Shown: positions 55,862 to 64,000 of the stretch, in pieces
How the letters are laid out: the number at the start of each line of letters is the position of its first letter
Position numbering within the stretch: the first letter of the stretch is position 1
From: Pseudomonas frederiksbergensis
GTDB taxonomy: Bacteria > Pseudomonadota > Gammaproteobacteria > Pseudomonadales > Pseudomonadaceae
Assembly: GCF_000802155.2 (NCBI RefSeq)
Contig: NZ_JQGJ02000006.1
Location: 186,001 to 250,000 of the forward strand
Length of the DNA stretch: 64,000 bases
Reading direction: 5' to 3'
The notes under the pieces: generated by a model
Seen by the model: only the letters and a program-made list of their open reading frames with translations
Told to the model about the DNA's origin: nothing
Databases searched by the model: none
Made by a program: the position numbers and the translations under genes

Positions 55862-56605
55862 ATGAAGCATGTATTGGCGTGGATGGGTTTTTATCTGTTT
55901 TGTGGCGTGGCCCAGGCCGGGCCGCAGATCGGCGTGGGGGTCGTCTATGACTATCTGGACGCGGACAAGAGTACCTACATGAAACGGGTGTTCAACGGCG
56001 GCACGTCCACCGCGTTCGTCAAGGTCAACGTTCTGGAAATCCACTACAACGAGGACGGCAGCTACCGAGAGGAGCCGGTGCAAAGCCAGGAAGGGGGCTT
56101 GGCCAAGGATGGCTTGATGGCCAGCCCGGCGCGGCTGATCGTGCCGGCAAACGGTGTGCAGGGTACGCGCCTGCTGTTCATGGGCAATCGCGACAAGGAG
56201 CGTTATTTCCGGGTGCGTTTCGTACCGGTGGTGCCGGAAGCCGAAGACGAGTTCGCCATCAGCAAGGAAGAGCGCGAGCAATACAAGAAGGAGCGTGTGG
56301 CGGCTGGAGTCAAGGTCCTGGCGGGCTACGGCACGGTGTTCTTCGTGCGGCCCAAGGACACTCGGTTCCAGACCGTTATCGAGGACGATGCCGATAAATA
56401 CCTGATGCGCAACAACGGCAACAGTGTCCTGGTGATCGATGAATTCAAGGACTGCGCGGCAAAAAAGGAAAACGACTGCCGCCCGACCACCAAGCACCAC
56501 GTCATGGCCGGCCGCACCTTTTCCTTCGAAAAGGAGGCGGGGCGCGAGTACCGCTTCACGTTGATCGAGGGCAGCCAGAGCAAGGCCATCGAGATCAAGG
56601 GTTGA
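55862..56605 (+). CDS. CS1-type periplasmic fimbrial chaperone
   Basis: A 247-aa protein of the CooB/CblB class, with a signal peptide (about 1-18, YLFCGVAQA). It keeps subunits soluble and delivers them to the usher. The immunoglobulin-like pattern is visible in SPARLIVPANGVQGTRLLFMG and VRPKDTRFQTVIEDD. A Cys pair (DCAAKKENDC) lies near the C-terminus. It lies after the adhesins instead of first, as in the classical coo cluster. The ATG at 55862 is preceded by GAGG; an adjacent GTG is possible. Confidence 0.85.
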   Translation: MKHVLAWMGFYLFCGVAQAGPQIGVGVVYDYLDADKSTYMKRVFNGGTSTAFVKVNVLEIHYNEDGSYREEPVQSQEGGLAKDGLMASPARLIVPANGVQGTRLLFMGNRDKERYFRVRFVPVVPEAEDEFAISKEEREQYKKERVAAGVKVLAGYGTVFFVRPKDTRFQTVIEDDADKYLMRNNGNSVLVIDEFKDCAAKKENDCRPTTKHHVMAGRTFSFEKEAGREYRFTLIEGSQSKAIEIKG

Positions 56606-56648
56606 CGGTCGCCGTCGCCGAACCGTTGCCAACGCACAGGTAATCACC

Positions 56649-57134
56649 ATGTCCAAGACACCGCTACGCCCCCTCGCATTGACCGTGCTGATTCTGCCCT
56701 GGGCTTCGGCCTGGGCAGCGGTCGAGCGGGAAACCTTCGAGGTCTACGTGACCATTCCATCGGCCGATTTTTTCGTGCTGCCCCTCGACCCGCAATTGGT
56801 CCAGCGCGAACAACGCTTGCCGTTCAGCACCATCACCGGCGAGCTGAGCCCGTTGCGGGCGATCTACGAGGTGAAGAACTCCAACGGCTCCATCGACGCG
56901 CGCCTGGCGGAGGAAGCGTACTTGTCCAACGGTCGTGAACGCATCGATCTGCAGGTGAGGTTCAACAACGTCCCATTGACCCTCGACTCGACCCCGGTGG
57001 TGTCGGCCAGCGAAGCCCGGCCCGGACGGCAAGTGCCTTTGGAAATCGCTGCCGTCAGGCCCGCAGGCGAAAACTATGTGCCCGGCGATTACTACGGCAC
57101 CGTGCACATGGTGTTCGATGCCGTGGCGCCGTAG
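56649..57134 (+). CDS. CS1-type pilin 2 (divergent)
   Basis: A 161-aa exported pilin (signal peptide to about 23, WASAWA). It keeps the family frame (VYVTIPSADFFVLPLDPQLV, GELSPLRAIYEVKNSNGSID) but lacks the DARSSIHI opening shared by pilins 1 and 3. It could be a minor or adaptor subunit. The gene lies 43 bp after the chaperone and 38 bp before pilin 3. Confidence 0.83.
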   Translation: MSKTPLRPLALTVLILPWASAWAAVERETFEVYVTIPSADFFVLPLDPQLVQREQRLPFSTITGELSPLRAIYEVKNSNGSIDARLAEEAYLSNGRERIDLQVRFNNVPLTLDSTPVVSASEARPGRQVPLEIAAVRPAGENYVPGDYYGTVHMVFDAVAP

Positions 57135-57172
57135 GGCTTGGTCTTTTTTTACGACGCAAAAAGGTAACGACG

Positions 57173-57676
57173 ATGCATGAATTAATGACCGCTGTTGTGC
57201 TGGGTGCTGCCATCCTGAGCCCGTTACAGGCGGGGGCGGCTGATGACGCACGTTCAACCATCCACATCACGGCGAACATACCGAACAAGCAGTTTCATGT
57301 GCAGCCGCGAAATCCGGATTTCGGCAAGGACGAGGTGATGCATTACAACCCGCTGACCTACCAATTGACGCCCTTGCGCCACACCTTTGACGTGAAGAAT
57401 ACCGACGGTTCGGTTCACGCCTATATCGAAAACGGTGCGAGCTCGGGGTCGATCCCTTTGACCAACGGGGTGGACTATGTGGGCTTGAGGGTCATCTTCA
57501 ACGAGGTGCCCCTGGATAACCTGCCGAAGGAAGTCGTGGACGACGCCACGTCCACACCGGGTACCCAGGCGGAAATGCGGATCGTTGTTGCGATGCCACC
57601 TCGCCCGCTTTCTCCTGGCCTGTACAACGCCGACTTCACGGTGATCTTCGATGCGGTGCCCCGTGTCATGCTCTGA
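57173..57676 (+). CDS. CS1-type pilin 3
   Basis: A 167-aa pilin with a signal peptide (to about 22). The mature part DDARSTIHITANIPNKQFHV is close to pilin 1, and the C-terminus VVDDATSTPGTQAEMRIVVA and ADFTVIFDAVPR are nearly the same, so the two are recent paralogues at opposite ends of the cluster. AAAGGTAACG serves as ribosome binding site. It is the last gene of the fimbrial operon; a REP follows. Confidence 0.87.
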   Translation: MHELMTAVVLGAAILSPLQAGAADDARSTIHITANIPNKQFHVQPRNPDFGKDEVMHYNPLTYQLTPLRHTFDVKNTDGSVHAYIENGASSGSIPLTNGVDYVGLRVIFNEVPLDNLPKEVVDDATSTPGTQAEMRIVVAMPPRPLSPGLYNADFTVIFDAVPRVML

Positions 57677-57679
57677 TTT

Positions 57680-57709
57680 TGTCGCGAGGGGATGAATCCC
57701 CTCGCCACA
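57680..57709. repeat. REP palindrome
   Basis: TGTCGCGAGGGGATGAATCC and inverse CCCCTCGCCACA between convergent genes. Confidence 0.85.
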
Positions 57710-57725
57710 TTTACCTGGCTGCCTG

Positions 57726-60700
57726 CTATGACGCGTTGCGTGCCACCAACGGCTTGCACTGGGTATGAGTCCCCGGCTGCAAGTAAGGTGAAAGAAACGG
57801 CGCCATGCCCTTGAGCACCTGCACCGGCAAGGCCGAGGTGAACTTGAAATTCTGCGCCGACGCTCCCGGCACATAGGCAGTGAGGGTGCCGAAATGGCTG
57901 TCGCCGATGTAGAACACGAAGGTGGCGGTGCGGTTGATCGATTTGGAGCTGATGACCCGTCCGCCGGAACCGATGGCTTCGATGCGGTTGTCGCCCGTGC
58001 CGGTCTTGCCGCCCATGGCCAATGGCGTTCCGTCGGCCAGCTTGAAGCTGCCGGCTACCCGTTTCGCGGTGCCGGCGTCCACCACTTGGGACAATGCGCC
58101 GCGCAAGGCGCGGGCCACTTCCACGGGCATCACCCGCTTGCCGCTGTCCGGGTCGCTGACCACACGCGTTTCATAAGGCGTACCGGCCGCGAATTGCAGA
58201 CTGTCGACGCGCAATGCCGGGCGCCGCATACCGTCGTTGAGAATGGTGCCCACCAGTTCGGCCAGCGCGGCGGGACGATCCCCGGAACTGCCGATCGCGG
58301 TGGCGAGTGAAGGCACGAGGTGGTCGAACGGATAGCCGACTTGCTGCCAACGTTGATGGATATCCAGGAAGGCTTCGATTTCCAGCATGGTGCGGATGCG
58401 ACTGTCGCGCGCGCTCTTGTGGCGGCTCTTGAACAACCAGCCGTACACCTCCTGGCGTTCGAACCGGCTGGCCTTGACGATCTGGCTGAACTTGGCGTCT
58501 GGGTTGTTCAGCAGATACCCCATCAACCACAAGTCCAATGGGTGGACCTTGGCGATGAAACCCTGGTCCGGCAGGTCGTAGGCGCCTGGTCCGTAGCTCT
58601 GGTAGAGCCGTTCGAGGCGTTCGTCAGTGAGTTTTTCCGCGCTCTTGGCCGACTTCAAATGCGCACGTACGAAGCGGTTGAAATTCTCCTGGCTTTCGTT
58701 GGGAAAGAAATAGCGGTGCACGGCGGCCAGGCGAATCGCGGTAGGGCGCATGCCGTCGAGGAAGGTTTCGAGGCGCTGGCCGGTGTCCTTTTTCTGATAC
58801 TTCTTCCAGAACTTGAGCAGGAACGAGGTGCCCTCGCGGTCGGCGAACTGGGCCAGGTATTCCTGGCGGCGCGGGTCCTTGTCGTCCTTGAGCAGTTCGG
58901 AGCTGTTATTGGGACCGGCGTAGGTGGCGTAGCGCACCAGGTCGCGCATCAAGCGAATGAACGGCAGGTTGATGGATTCGCGCAACGAATCACGTAACGT
59001 GGGCAGGCGACCGTCGTCTTCCTTGCGGAAGTTGTGGAAGGTGTGCAGCCCGCCACCGGTGAAGAAGGCCTCGCCGGGGCTGGCTGAGTACTTTCGGTCC
59101 AGCGCGGCTTCGAGCATCGTCGGCAGGCTGCGGTCGCTGTTTTCGATCAAGTAGTCCACCGCCCAGCGGGACAGGCGATCCTGCTCGGCGATCTCGGTTT
59201 TCTTCAGTGCCGCCGGGGTCTGTTGGGCATAACGTTCGTGCAGTTCGGCGATGATCTGCAGGTAGGTGGTAAGCACGCGCAGCTTGGCGGTGGAGCCCAG
59301 TTCCAGCTTGCTGCCTTCGTTGATGTCGAAGGGCTGGTCGGTGCTGTCGGTCTGCACCCGCACGCGCGATCCGTCGGGGGTCAGTTCCAGCAGCGTGAAG
59401 CTGTAGCGCACCTGGGTGGTGCTGGTGGGGGTCAGCAGGCGTTCTCCCATCAGGCCGATCTCGGCCGCGAAGGCCGGGTCGGCCAATCGCTTGAGGTATT
59501 CGGTGGCCTGGGCCTGCAAATCGCTTTGCAAGGTGCTGGTGGCGGAAAGGTCCAGGCGATCGAGGTCGTACAGCGGACGGTTGAGCAGGGCGGCGATGCG
59601 ACTGCGGGCGGCACTGATGCCTTTGTTGGTTTCGATGGGTTGGACGGTCGGGTCCTGGACCCAGTCGCGATAGCTGACCTGGCTGGCGAGAGCGGCCTCG
59701 GCCAGCGCGGCATCGATCACGCCGTTCTGGGCCAGTAGCCGGATGTGGCTGTCGGTCAGGCGCGCAAGCTCCTCGTGGCCCTTCGAAAGATAATGCGACG
59801 GCCGGCGCTGGGCGATCATCAACGACAGCATTTCCCGCAGGGCCAGGCCTTTCTCCGCGAGGCTCTTGGGATCGGTGGCGGTGCTGAACAAGCGTTCATT
59901 GGCCCGCTTGAAATCCGCGCCATACCAGACCCTCAGCCCTTCGGCCATGCCATGGACTTCGCCATGCCCGGGCACGGCGGAGAGCGGCACGCTGTTGAGG
60001 TAGTCGCGGATGATTCGCTGGCGGGCTTCAAGGGTTTTCGGGCCGGCCTGGTAAGCGCGGACGCTGGCGGAAATCATCTGGCGGATTTTTTCCGCGCCCG
60101 ACACGGTCAAGCCCTCGGGGGAATGACGGTACTTCTCCAGTTGCGTTGCCAATGTGCTGCCCCCGGCGGATTGCCCCGGCAGGCTCAACAGCTTGGCCAC
60201 CTGCGACCAGGCCGCCATGCCGAAGCGCGGCCAGTCCACCGCCGGGTTGGCCAGGGGCTGCTTGGGGTCGAGGAGGAAGCGGTTCTCGATGAACAAAAGG
60301 CTCTGCACGACCACCGGCGGAATGGCGTCGAAACTGGCGTACAGCTGTTGTGGATATTTGAATTGATAGACCGGCGCGGCGCGGCAATCGGTGATGGTCA
60401 GCCCGGCCTGGATCTTCTCCGCATAGGGCACGAACAAGCCCTTGTTGACGTAGTCCATCAGGGCCGGCGAAAAGCGCGCCTGGGCCTCCACCACATAGTC
60501 ACGCTTGAGCAGGCGCGGCAGGAATTCCCCCAGCGAGCTGTAGCCCAGTCGCTGATCGAACGGGCCGGCACCGGGATAAACGATGGCGTCGCTGGGCCCC
60601 GGTTGCACCGAATAGGTCAGGGACTCGGCGTACTGGCTGATTTCCCGGGCCTGGAACCGCGACGTGCGCATTTCCTTGGCCACGGCCAGGCCGACCACCA

Positions 60701-60854
60701 CCGCGATAATCAGCAACAACAACCAGAACGCCCGCCAGCCATGCCGAGCGCGGCGAGTTTTTTTGGGTAAAGGCGCTTCTTCCATACGTTCAGTCGGGAC
60801 CACAGGTTTGTTCGAATCGGTTTGCCACAAAGCGCCCATAGTCGACTGATCCAT
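57726..60854 (-). CDS. Large class A penicillin-binding protein (GT51 + transpeptidase)
   Basis: A 1042-aa inner-membrane enzyme for peptidoglycan synthesis. A basic cytoplasmic tail and one membrane segment (about 42-59) are followed by a GT51 domain with the catalytic Glu190 in LLFIENRFLLD and GGSTLATQLEKY (231-242). The transpeptidase has STAK (Ser521-Lys524), SIN (627-629) and KTGT (950-953). About 320 residues separate the second and third motifs, much more than in PBP1A/1B, so there is a large insertion. It is not mrcA or mrcB by layout; a specialised synthase is likely. Standalone gene. Confidence 0.85.
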   Translation of the reverse strand: MDQSTMGALWQTDSNKPVVPTERMEEAPLPKKTRRARHGWRAFWLLLLIIAVVVGLAVAKEMRTSRFQAREISQYAESLTYSVQPGPSDAIVYPGAGPFDQRLGYSSLGEFLPRLLKRDYVVEAQARFSPALMDYVNKGLFVPYAEKIQAGLTITDCRAAPVYQFKYPQQLYASFDAIPPVVVQSLLFIENRFLLDPKQPLANPAVDWPRFGMAAWSQVAKLLSLPGQSAGGSTLATQLEKYRHSPEGLTVSGAEKIRQMISASVRAYQAGPKTLEARQRIIRDYLNSVPLSAVPGHGEVHGMAEGLRVWYGADFKRANERLFSTATDPKSLAEKGLALREMLSLMIAQRRPSHYLSKGHEELARLTDSHIRLLAQNGVIDAALAEAALASQVSYRDWVQDPTVQPIETNKGISAARSRIAALLNRPLYDLDRLDLSATSTLQSDLQAQATEYLKRLADPAFAAEIGLMGERLLTPTSTTQVRYSFTLLELTPDGSRVRVQTDSTDQPFDINEGSKLELGSTAKLRVLTTYLQIIAELHERYAQQTPAALKKTEIAEQDRLSRWAVDYLIENSDRSLPTMLEAALDRKYSASPGEAFFTGGGLHTFHNFRKEDDGRLPTLRDSLRESINLPFIRLMRDLVRYATYAGPNNSSELLKDDKDPRRQEYLAQFADREGTSFLLKFWKKYQKKDTGQRLETFLDGMRPTAIRLAAVHRYFFPNESQENFNRFVRAHLKSAKSAEKLTDERLERLYQSYGPGAYDLPDQGFIAKVHPLDLWLMGYLLNNPDAKFSQIVKASRFERQEVYGWLFKSRHKSARDSRIRTMLEIEAFLDIHQRWQQVGYPFDHLVPSLATAIGSSGDRPAALAELVGTILNDGMRRPALRVDSLQFAAGTPYETRVVSDPDSGKRVMPVEVARALRGALSQVVDAGTAKRVAGSFKLADGTPLAMGGKTGTGDNRIEAIGSGGRVISSKSINRTATFVFYIGDSHFGTLTAYVPGASAQNFKFTSALPVQVLKGMAPFLSPYLQPGTHTQCKPLVARNAS

Positions 60855-61352
60855 TCACGCAGATTGATCGGACTTGCTTGAAGCTTAGACGGTGCTTGGC
60901 ATGGGGGGAGGGAAATTGTGGAGGCCTGGTCGGGCAGGGGAAGCGTGGAGACTTTTGTGGCGAGGGGATAAATCCCCTCGCCACAGGTTTCTTTTTCAGA
61001 TCCCCATAACTTCAGGCCAGAGCCTTGAGTTAGAGCCATCAACCCATGCCAACACATGACGCTGCACCATCACTGTGCAATACTCGGCGCCGCTTCAAAA
61101 AGGCGGTTAGTTCAGACAATCCCACCTGATAAAGCCATTGTCGTCTCGGGTATTACCTGAATTAACCTGCTTTTACAGTGAAACTCTCTATCCCTGGCTT
61201 TTTATACTGCACGGCCCGCTGATCTTGAGGATTTTTCCTACAGGACGGTCTGCCCACAAGGCAGGCCCGGTTTCGGCAATGCTCGCAGGCCACCCGCCCG
61301 CGGCTTTGGAGACTCGGTGGTCAATCCAATAACAAGACGAGGTTGTATCCCT
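60855..61352. other. Divergent spacer between the PBP and the permease
   Basis: 498 bp containing one full REP (TGTGGCGAGGGGATAAATCC and inverse, 60956-60985). No gene is supported. The promoters of both neighbours should be here. Confidence 0.55.
60956..60985. repeat. REP palindrome
   Basis: Perfect 11-bp arms around GATAAAT, upstream of the PBP gene. Confidence 0.9.
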
Positions 61353-62774
61353 ATGCCAGTCGGCAAACATCTGCCCCATGGCGAGACCGCGCAGGGTGGT
61401 CCGCTCAAACGTGAGCTCGGCGAGCGGCATATCCGCTTGATGGCGCTTGGCGCCTGCATCGGTGTCGGGCTGTTCCTCGGTTCGGCCAAGGCTATCGAGA
61501 TGGCGGGACCGGCGATCATGCTGTCCTACATCATCGGTGGCCTGGCGATCCTGGTGATCATGCGCGCCCTCGGCGAAATGGCCGTGCACAATCCGGTGGC
61601 CGGTTCGTTCAGCCGCTACGCCCAGGATTACCTCGGCCCGCTGGCAGGCTTCCTGACCGGTTGGAATTACTGGTTCCTGTGGTTGGTCACTTGCGTGGCC
61701 GAGATCACCGCGGTGGCGGTATACATGGGCGTCTGGTTCCCCGATGTCCCCCGCTGGATCTGGGCCCTGGCCGCACTGGTGAGCATGGGCTCGATCAACC
61801 TGATCGCGGTCAAGGCCTTCGGTGAATTCGAGTTCTGGTTCGCCCTGATCAAGATCGTCACCATCATTGCCATGGTCATTGGCGGCGTCGGCATCATTGC
61901 CTTTGGCTTTGGTAACGACGGCGTCGCCCTGGGTATCTCCAACCTGTGGACCCATGGCGGTTTCATGCCCAACGGCGTGACGGGCGTGTTGATGTCCCTG
62001 CAAATGGTGATGTTCGCCTACCTGGGCGTGGAGATGATCGGCCTGACCGCCGGTGAAGCGCGCAACCCGCAGAAAACCATCCCCAACGCCATCGGCTCGG
62101 TGTTCTGGCGGATTCTGCTGTTCTACGTCGGGGCGTTGTTCGTGATCCTGTCGATCTACCCATGGAACGAAATCGGCACCCAAGGCAGCCCGTTCGTGAT
62201 GACCTTCGAGCGCCTGGGCATCAAGACCGCCGCCGGCATCATCAACTTCGTGGTGATCACCGCCGCGCTGTCATCCTGCAACGGCGGAATCTTCAGCACC
62301 GGCCGCATGCTCTACAGCCTGGCGCAAAACGGCCAGGCCCCGGCCGGCTTCGCCAAGACCTCCGCCAACGGCGTGCCACGCCGCGCACTGCTGCTGTCCA
62401 TTGCGGCCCTGCTGCTGGGCGTGCTGCTCAACTACCTGGTGCCGGAAAAAGTCTTCGTCTGGGTGACGTCCATCGCCACCTTTGGCGCGATCTGGACCTG
62501 GGTCATGATCCTGCTGGCCCAACTCAGATTCCGCAAAGGCCTGAGCGCTTCCGAGCGTGCCGCGCTGAAATACCGCATGTGGCTGTACCCGGTCAGCTCT
62601 TATCTGGCGCTGGCGTTCCTGGTACTGGTGGTGGGCCTGATGGCGTACTTCCCCGACACGCGCGTGGCGCTGTATATCGGCCCGGCGTTCCTGGTGCTGC
62701 TGACGGTGTTGTTCTACACCTTCAAGTTGCAGCCGACCGCCGAGGCACAGGGTTCGATGCGATCGGTTTCGTAA
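61353..62774 (+). CDS. APC-family amino-acid permease (ProY/HutT-like)
   Basis: A 473-aa permease with twelve membrane segments. The first reads MALGACIGVGLFLGSAKAI (TM1 signature), followed by IMRALGEMAVHNPVAGSFSR; FAYLGVEMIGLTAGEARNP marks TM6. It is closely similar in motif order to E. coli ProY and to histidine permease HutT. The substrate cannot be set from sequence alone; proline, histidine or GABA are candidates. The start at 61353 has GAGG 11 nt upstream; the longer frame from 61317 adds 12 residues. Followed by a terminator. Confidence 0.88.
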   Translation: MPVGKHLPHGETAQGGPLKRELGERHIRLMALGACIGVGLFLGSAKAIEMAGPAIMLSYIIGGLAILVIMRALGEMAVHNPVAGSFSRYAQDYLGPLAGFLTGWNYWFLWLVTCVAEITAVAVYMGVWFPDVPRWIWALAALVSMGSINLIAVKAFGEFEFWFALIKIVTIIAMVIGGVGIIAFGFGNDGVALGISNLWTHGGFMPNGVTGVLMSLQMVMFAYLGVEMIGLTAGEARNPQKTIPNAIGSVFWRILLFYVGALFVILSIYPWNEIGTQGSPFVMTFERLGIKTAAGIINFVVITAALSSCNGGIFSTGRMLYSLAQNGQAPAGFAKTSANGVPRRALLLSIAALLLGVLLNYLVPEKVFVWVTSIATFGAIWTWVMILLAQLRFRKGLSASERAALKYRMWLYPVSSYLALAFLVLVVGLMAYFPDTRVALYIGPAFLVLLTVLFYTFKLQPTAEAQGSMRSVS

Positions 62775-62794
62775 GGTCAAGCGCGATGTAAAAC

Positions 62795-62825
62795 AAAGCC
62801 CCGGTCAGATGACTGGGGCTTTTTT
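62795..62825 (+). terminator. Terminator of the permease gene
   Basis: AAAGCCCCGGTCA-GA-TGACTGGGGCTTTTTT hairpin. Confidence 0.92.
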
Positions 62826-62947
62826 GTAGCTATTAGCGCGACCGTCCGTCGGACTCGTGGCCCGACCTGTAAGATCTGACAGTAGACCGCGACAGGGCTG
62901 TCGCCTAGCTTGAAAACCCGCCAATAGGGGAACGGCTAGGTATCAGG

Positions 62948-63298
62948 ATGAATGGGATTTCTGCGTTGATGGCTATCGCACTGGTCAATGGACTGATCCA
63001 TGGCCAGGTTTTTTTTCTCTTGCACGACGCCGTTGGGCTGGTTCAGGCGAGCAGCAACTTTGCTGCGTTCTGCGTGGCTGCGGTGTTTTCGTTTTATGTG
63101 AGTGGGCTCTACATCTTCCGACCCGGGGAGTCGTGGCGCGGTTATCTATTGGGTAATGGCGCGATGGGCGCGCTGAGTTATGGCTTCGGCGCGATCGGCG
63201 ATGCGCTGGAATTGCCTGGGTGGATAGCGGTCGCTTTGTCTTTGTATTTCACGCTGAACCTGGTGATTGGGTATGGGTTCATTCGGTTTAAGTTGTAG
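62948..63298 (+). CDS. GtrA-like membrane protein 1
   Basis: A 116-aa GtrA-family protein with four membrane segments (ALMAIALVNGLIHGQVFFLL; NFAAFCVAAVFSFYVSGLYIF; YLLGNGAMGALSYGFGAIGD; LYFTLNLVIGYGFIRFKL). Such proteins flip undecaprenyl-linked sugars for glycan or O-antigen decoration. A second GtrA gene follows 82 bp downstream. The start ATG at 62948 has only AGG-type support. Confidence 0.8.
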   Translation: MNGISALMAIALVNGLIHGQVFFLLHDAVGLVQASSNFAAFCVAAVFSFYVSGLYIFRPGESWRGYLLGNGAMGALSYGFGAIGDALELPGWIAVALSLYFTLNLVIGYGFIRFKL

Positions 63299-63380
63299 TG
63301 CGGACGCCTTGGATGGGCGCTTCTAGTGGGCGTTGTCGCCAACCAATTCCCCTGTCGCGGACATAGGTTCGGGAGCGAGC

Positions 63381-63755
63381 ATGAAAGCGATATGGAGCGG
63401 CTTTTCCACTTACGCACTGGTCGGGCTGGCCAACACGTTGCTCCATTGGCAGATGTTTTTCGTGCTCCGTGTCGCGGTCGGTCTCGATCAGTCGACCAGC
63501 AATCTCGCAGCCTTTTGCGTAGCGGCTTCATTCTCCTACTACCTCAATGCGATCTATACCTTCGATGCCAAACTCTCAGCGATGGGGTATTTGGTTTTTC
63601 TATGCCTCATGGGGGCGCTCAGCTATGTAGTGGGTTATTTGGGAGATCGCTGGCAGATACATGGACTACTGACCGTGGCGGCATTTTCGTTGTTGAGCCT
63701 GGTGCTTGGTTTCCTGCTCTCCCTGTACGTGGTGTTTAGGGGGCACCGCCCATGA
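63381..63755 (+). CDS. GtrA-like membrane protein 2
   Basis: A 124-aa GtrA-family flippase. The first segment ([19 protein letters not shown]) and [20 protein letters not shown] closely parallel GtrA 1, so these are tandem paralogues. The start at 63381 has GGGAGCG upstream; a frame from 63333 adds 16 residues. Its stop overlaps the ATG of the glycosyltransferase (ATGA), so this copy is the direct partner of GtrB. Confidence 0.85.
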   Translation: MKAIWSGFSTYALVGLANTLLHWQMFFVLRVAVGLDQSTSNLAAFCVAASFSYYLNAIYTFDAKLSAMGYLVFLCLMGALSYVVGYLGDRWQIHGLLTVAAFSLLSLVLGFLLSLYVVFRGHRP

Positions 63756-64000
63756 AAATCTCATTGGTCGTTCCGGTGTTCAACGAGGAACAGACCTTGG
63801 GATTGTTCTACAAGAGTATTCGGGAGCATCCGGCGCTGGCCGGTTACAGCGTCGAGATCGTCTTCGTCAACGATGGCAGCGCTGACCAAACGGATGCGCT
63901 TGCCCGCGACATCGCGCTGGTCGACAACCTGGTCGTGTTGATCAATTTCTCTCGAAACTTCGGCAAGGAACCCGCTTTATTTGCCGGAATCGAGCATGCC
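63752..64000 (+). CDS. Glycosyltransferase family 2, GtrB-like (5' part)
   Basis: The first 83 codons of a GT2 enzyme; the gene runs off the window. It begins [15 protein letters not shown] and includes [20 protein letters not shown] (donor-binding DG) and [20 protein letters not shown], as in bactoprenol glucosyl transferases (GtrB) and DPM1-type enzymes. It overlaps the second GtrA gene by 4 bp. It should load a sugar onto undecaprenyl phosphate for GtrA to flip. Confidence 0.88.
   Translation, partial: MKISLVVPVFNEEQTLGLFYKSIREHPALAGYSVEIVFVNDGSADQTDALARDIALVDNLVVLINFSRNFGKEPALFAGIEHA

Overview
The window is chromosomal DNA from a Pseudomonas of the P. fluorescens lineage. Three things point there. 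Gene order in the core blocks is the pseudomonad one: yejK/hupN/rlmF/valS/holC/pepA/lptFG, lepAB-rnc-era-recO-pdxJ, mltF/purL/nag genes. GC content is high. At least eight copies of a 30-nt palindromic REP of the type TGTGGCGAGGG..CCCTCGCCACA sit between genes. No rRNA, tRNA, CRISPR array or IS transposase was seen.

Left end (1-8224): part of an integrated genomic island. Three overlapping tyrosine-recombinase genes plus a small helix-turn-helix gene (2681-7804, minus strand) match the ginABCD module of GInt islands. The island has cut the native yejK (nucleoid-associated protein) after codon 95, leaving a 5' stub at 7940-8224. The island also carries its own complete, diverged yejK (1694-2695) in the opposite orientation, tail to tail with ginD. 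The cargo further left is decayed: a twice-frameshifted Xre/ParS-type antitoxin and a second ParS-like protein.

Core blocks (8225-37507): hupN, rlmF, the pepA-holC-valS cluster and the LPS exporter permeases lptFG; then lepA-lepB-rnc-era-recO-pdxJ, in which the small DUF4845 gene normally found before rnc is reduced to a possible remnant; then mltF diverging from purL, a YqfO-like gene, and an N-acetylglucosamine uptake and catabolism operon (nagR-nagA-nagB2-nagF-nagE) with a paired NagR operator candidate.

Accessory insert (37878-39258): a two-gene cassette, with a nucleotidyltransferase-fold protein and a small helical partner that overlap, ended by a strong terminator and bracketed by two copies of a 68-bp direct repeat. 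The second repeat copy leads into a DUF6124 gene. This may be a new toxin-antitoxin or defence-like module.

Housekeeping (39812-49577): an L,D-transpeptidase, two NUDIX hydrolases, a gamma-carbonic anhydrase, small proteins, the PQQ glucose dehydrogenase gcd, purT, a VUT-family transporter, and a siderophore-interacting protein coupled to a PadR regulator with a perfect operator-like palindrome.

Right end (50013-64000): a seven-gene CS1/alpha-type chaperone-usher fimbrial cluster with three pilins and two tandem tip adhesins whose N-terminal halves have diverged. It is preceded by a 14-bp perfect stem-loop. After it come a large class A penicillin-binding protein on the other strand, an APC amino-acid permease, two tandem GtrA-like flippase genes and the start of a GtrB-like glycosyltransferase, which runs off the window.
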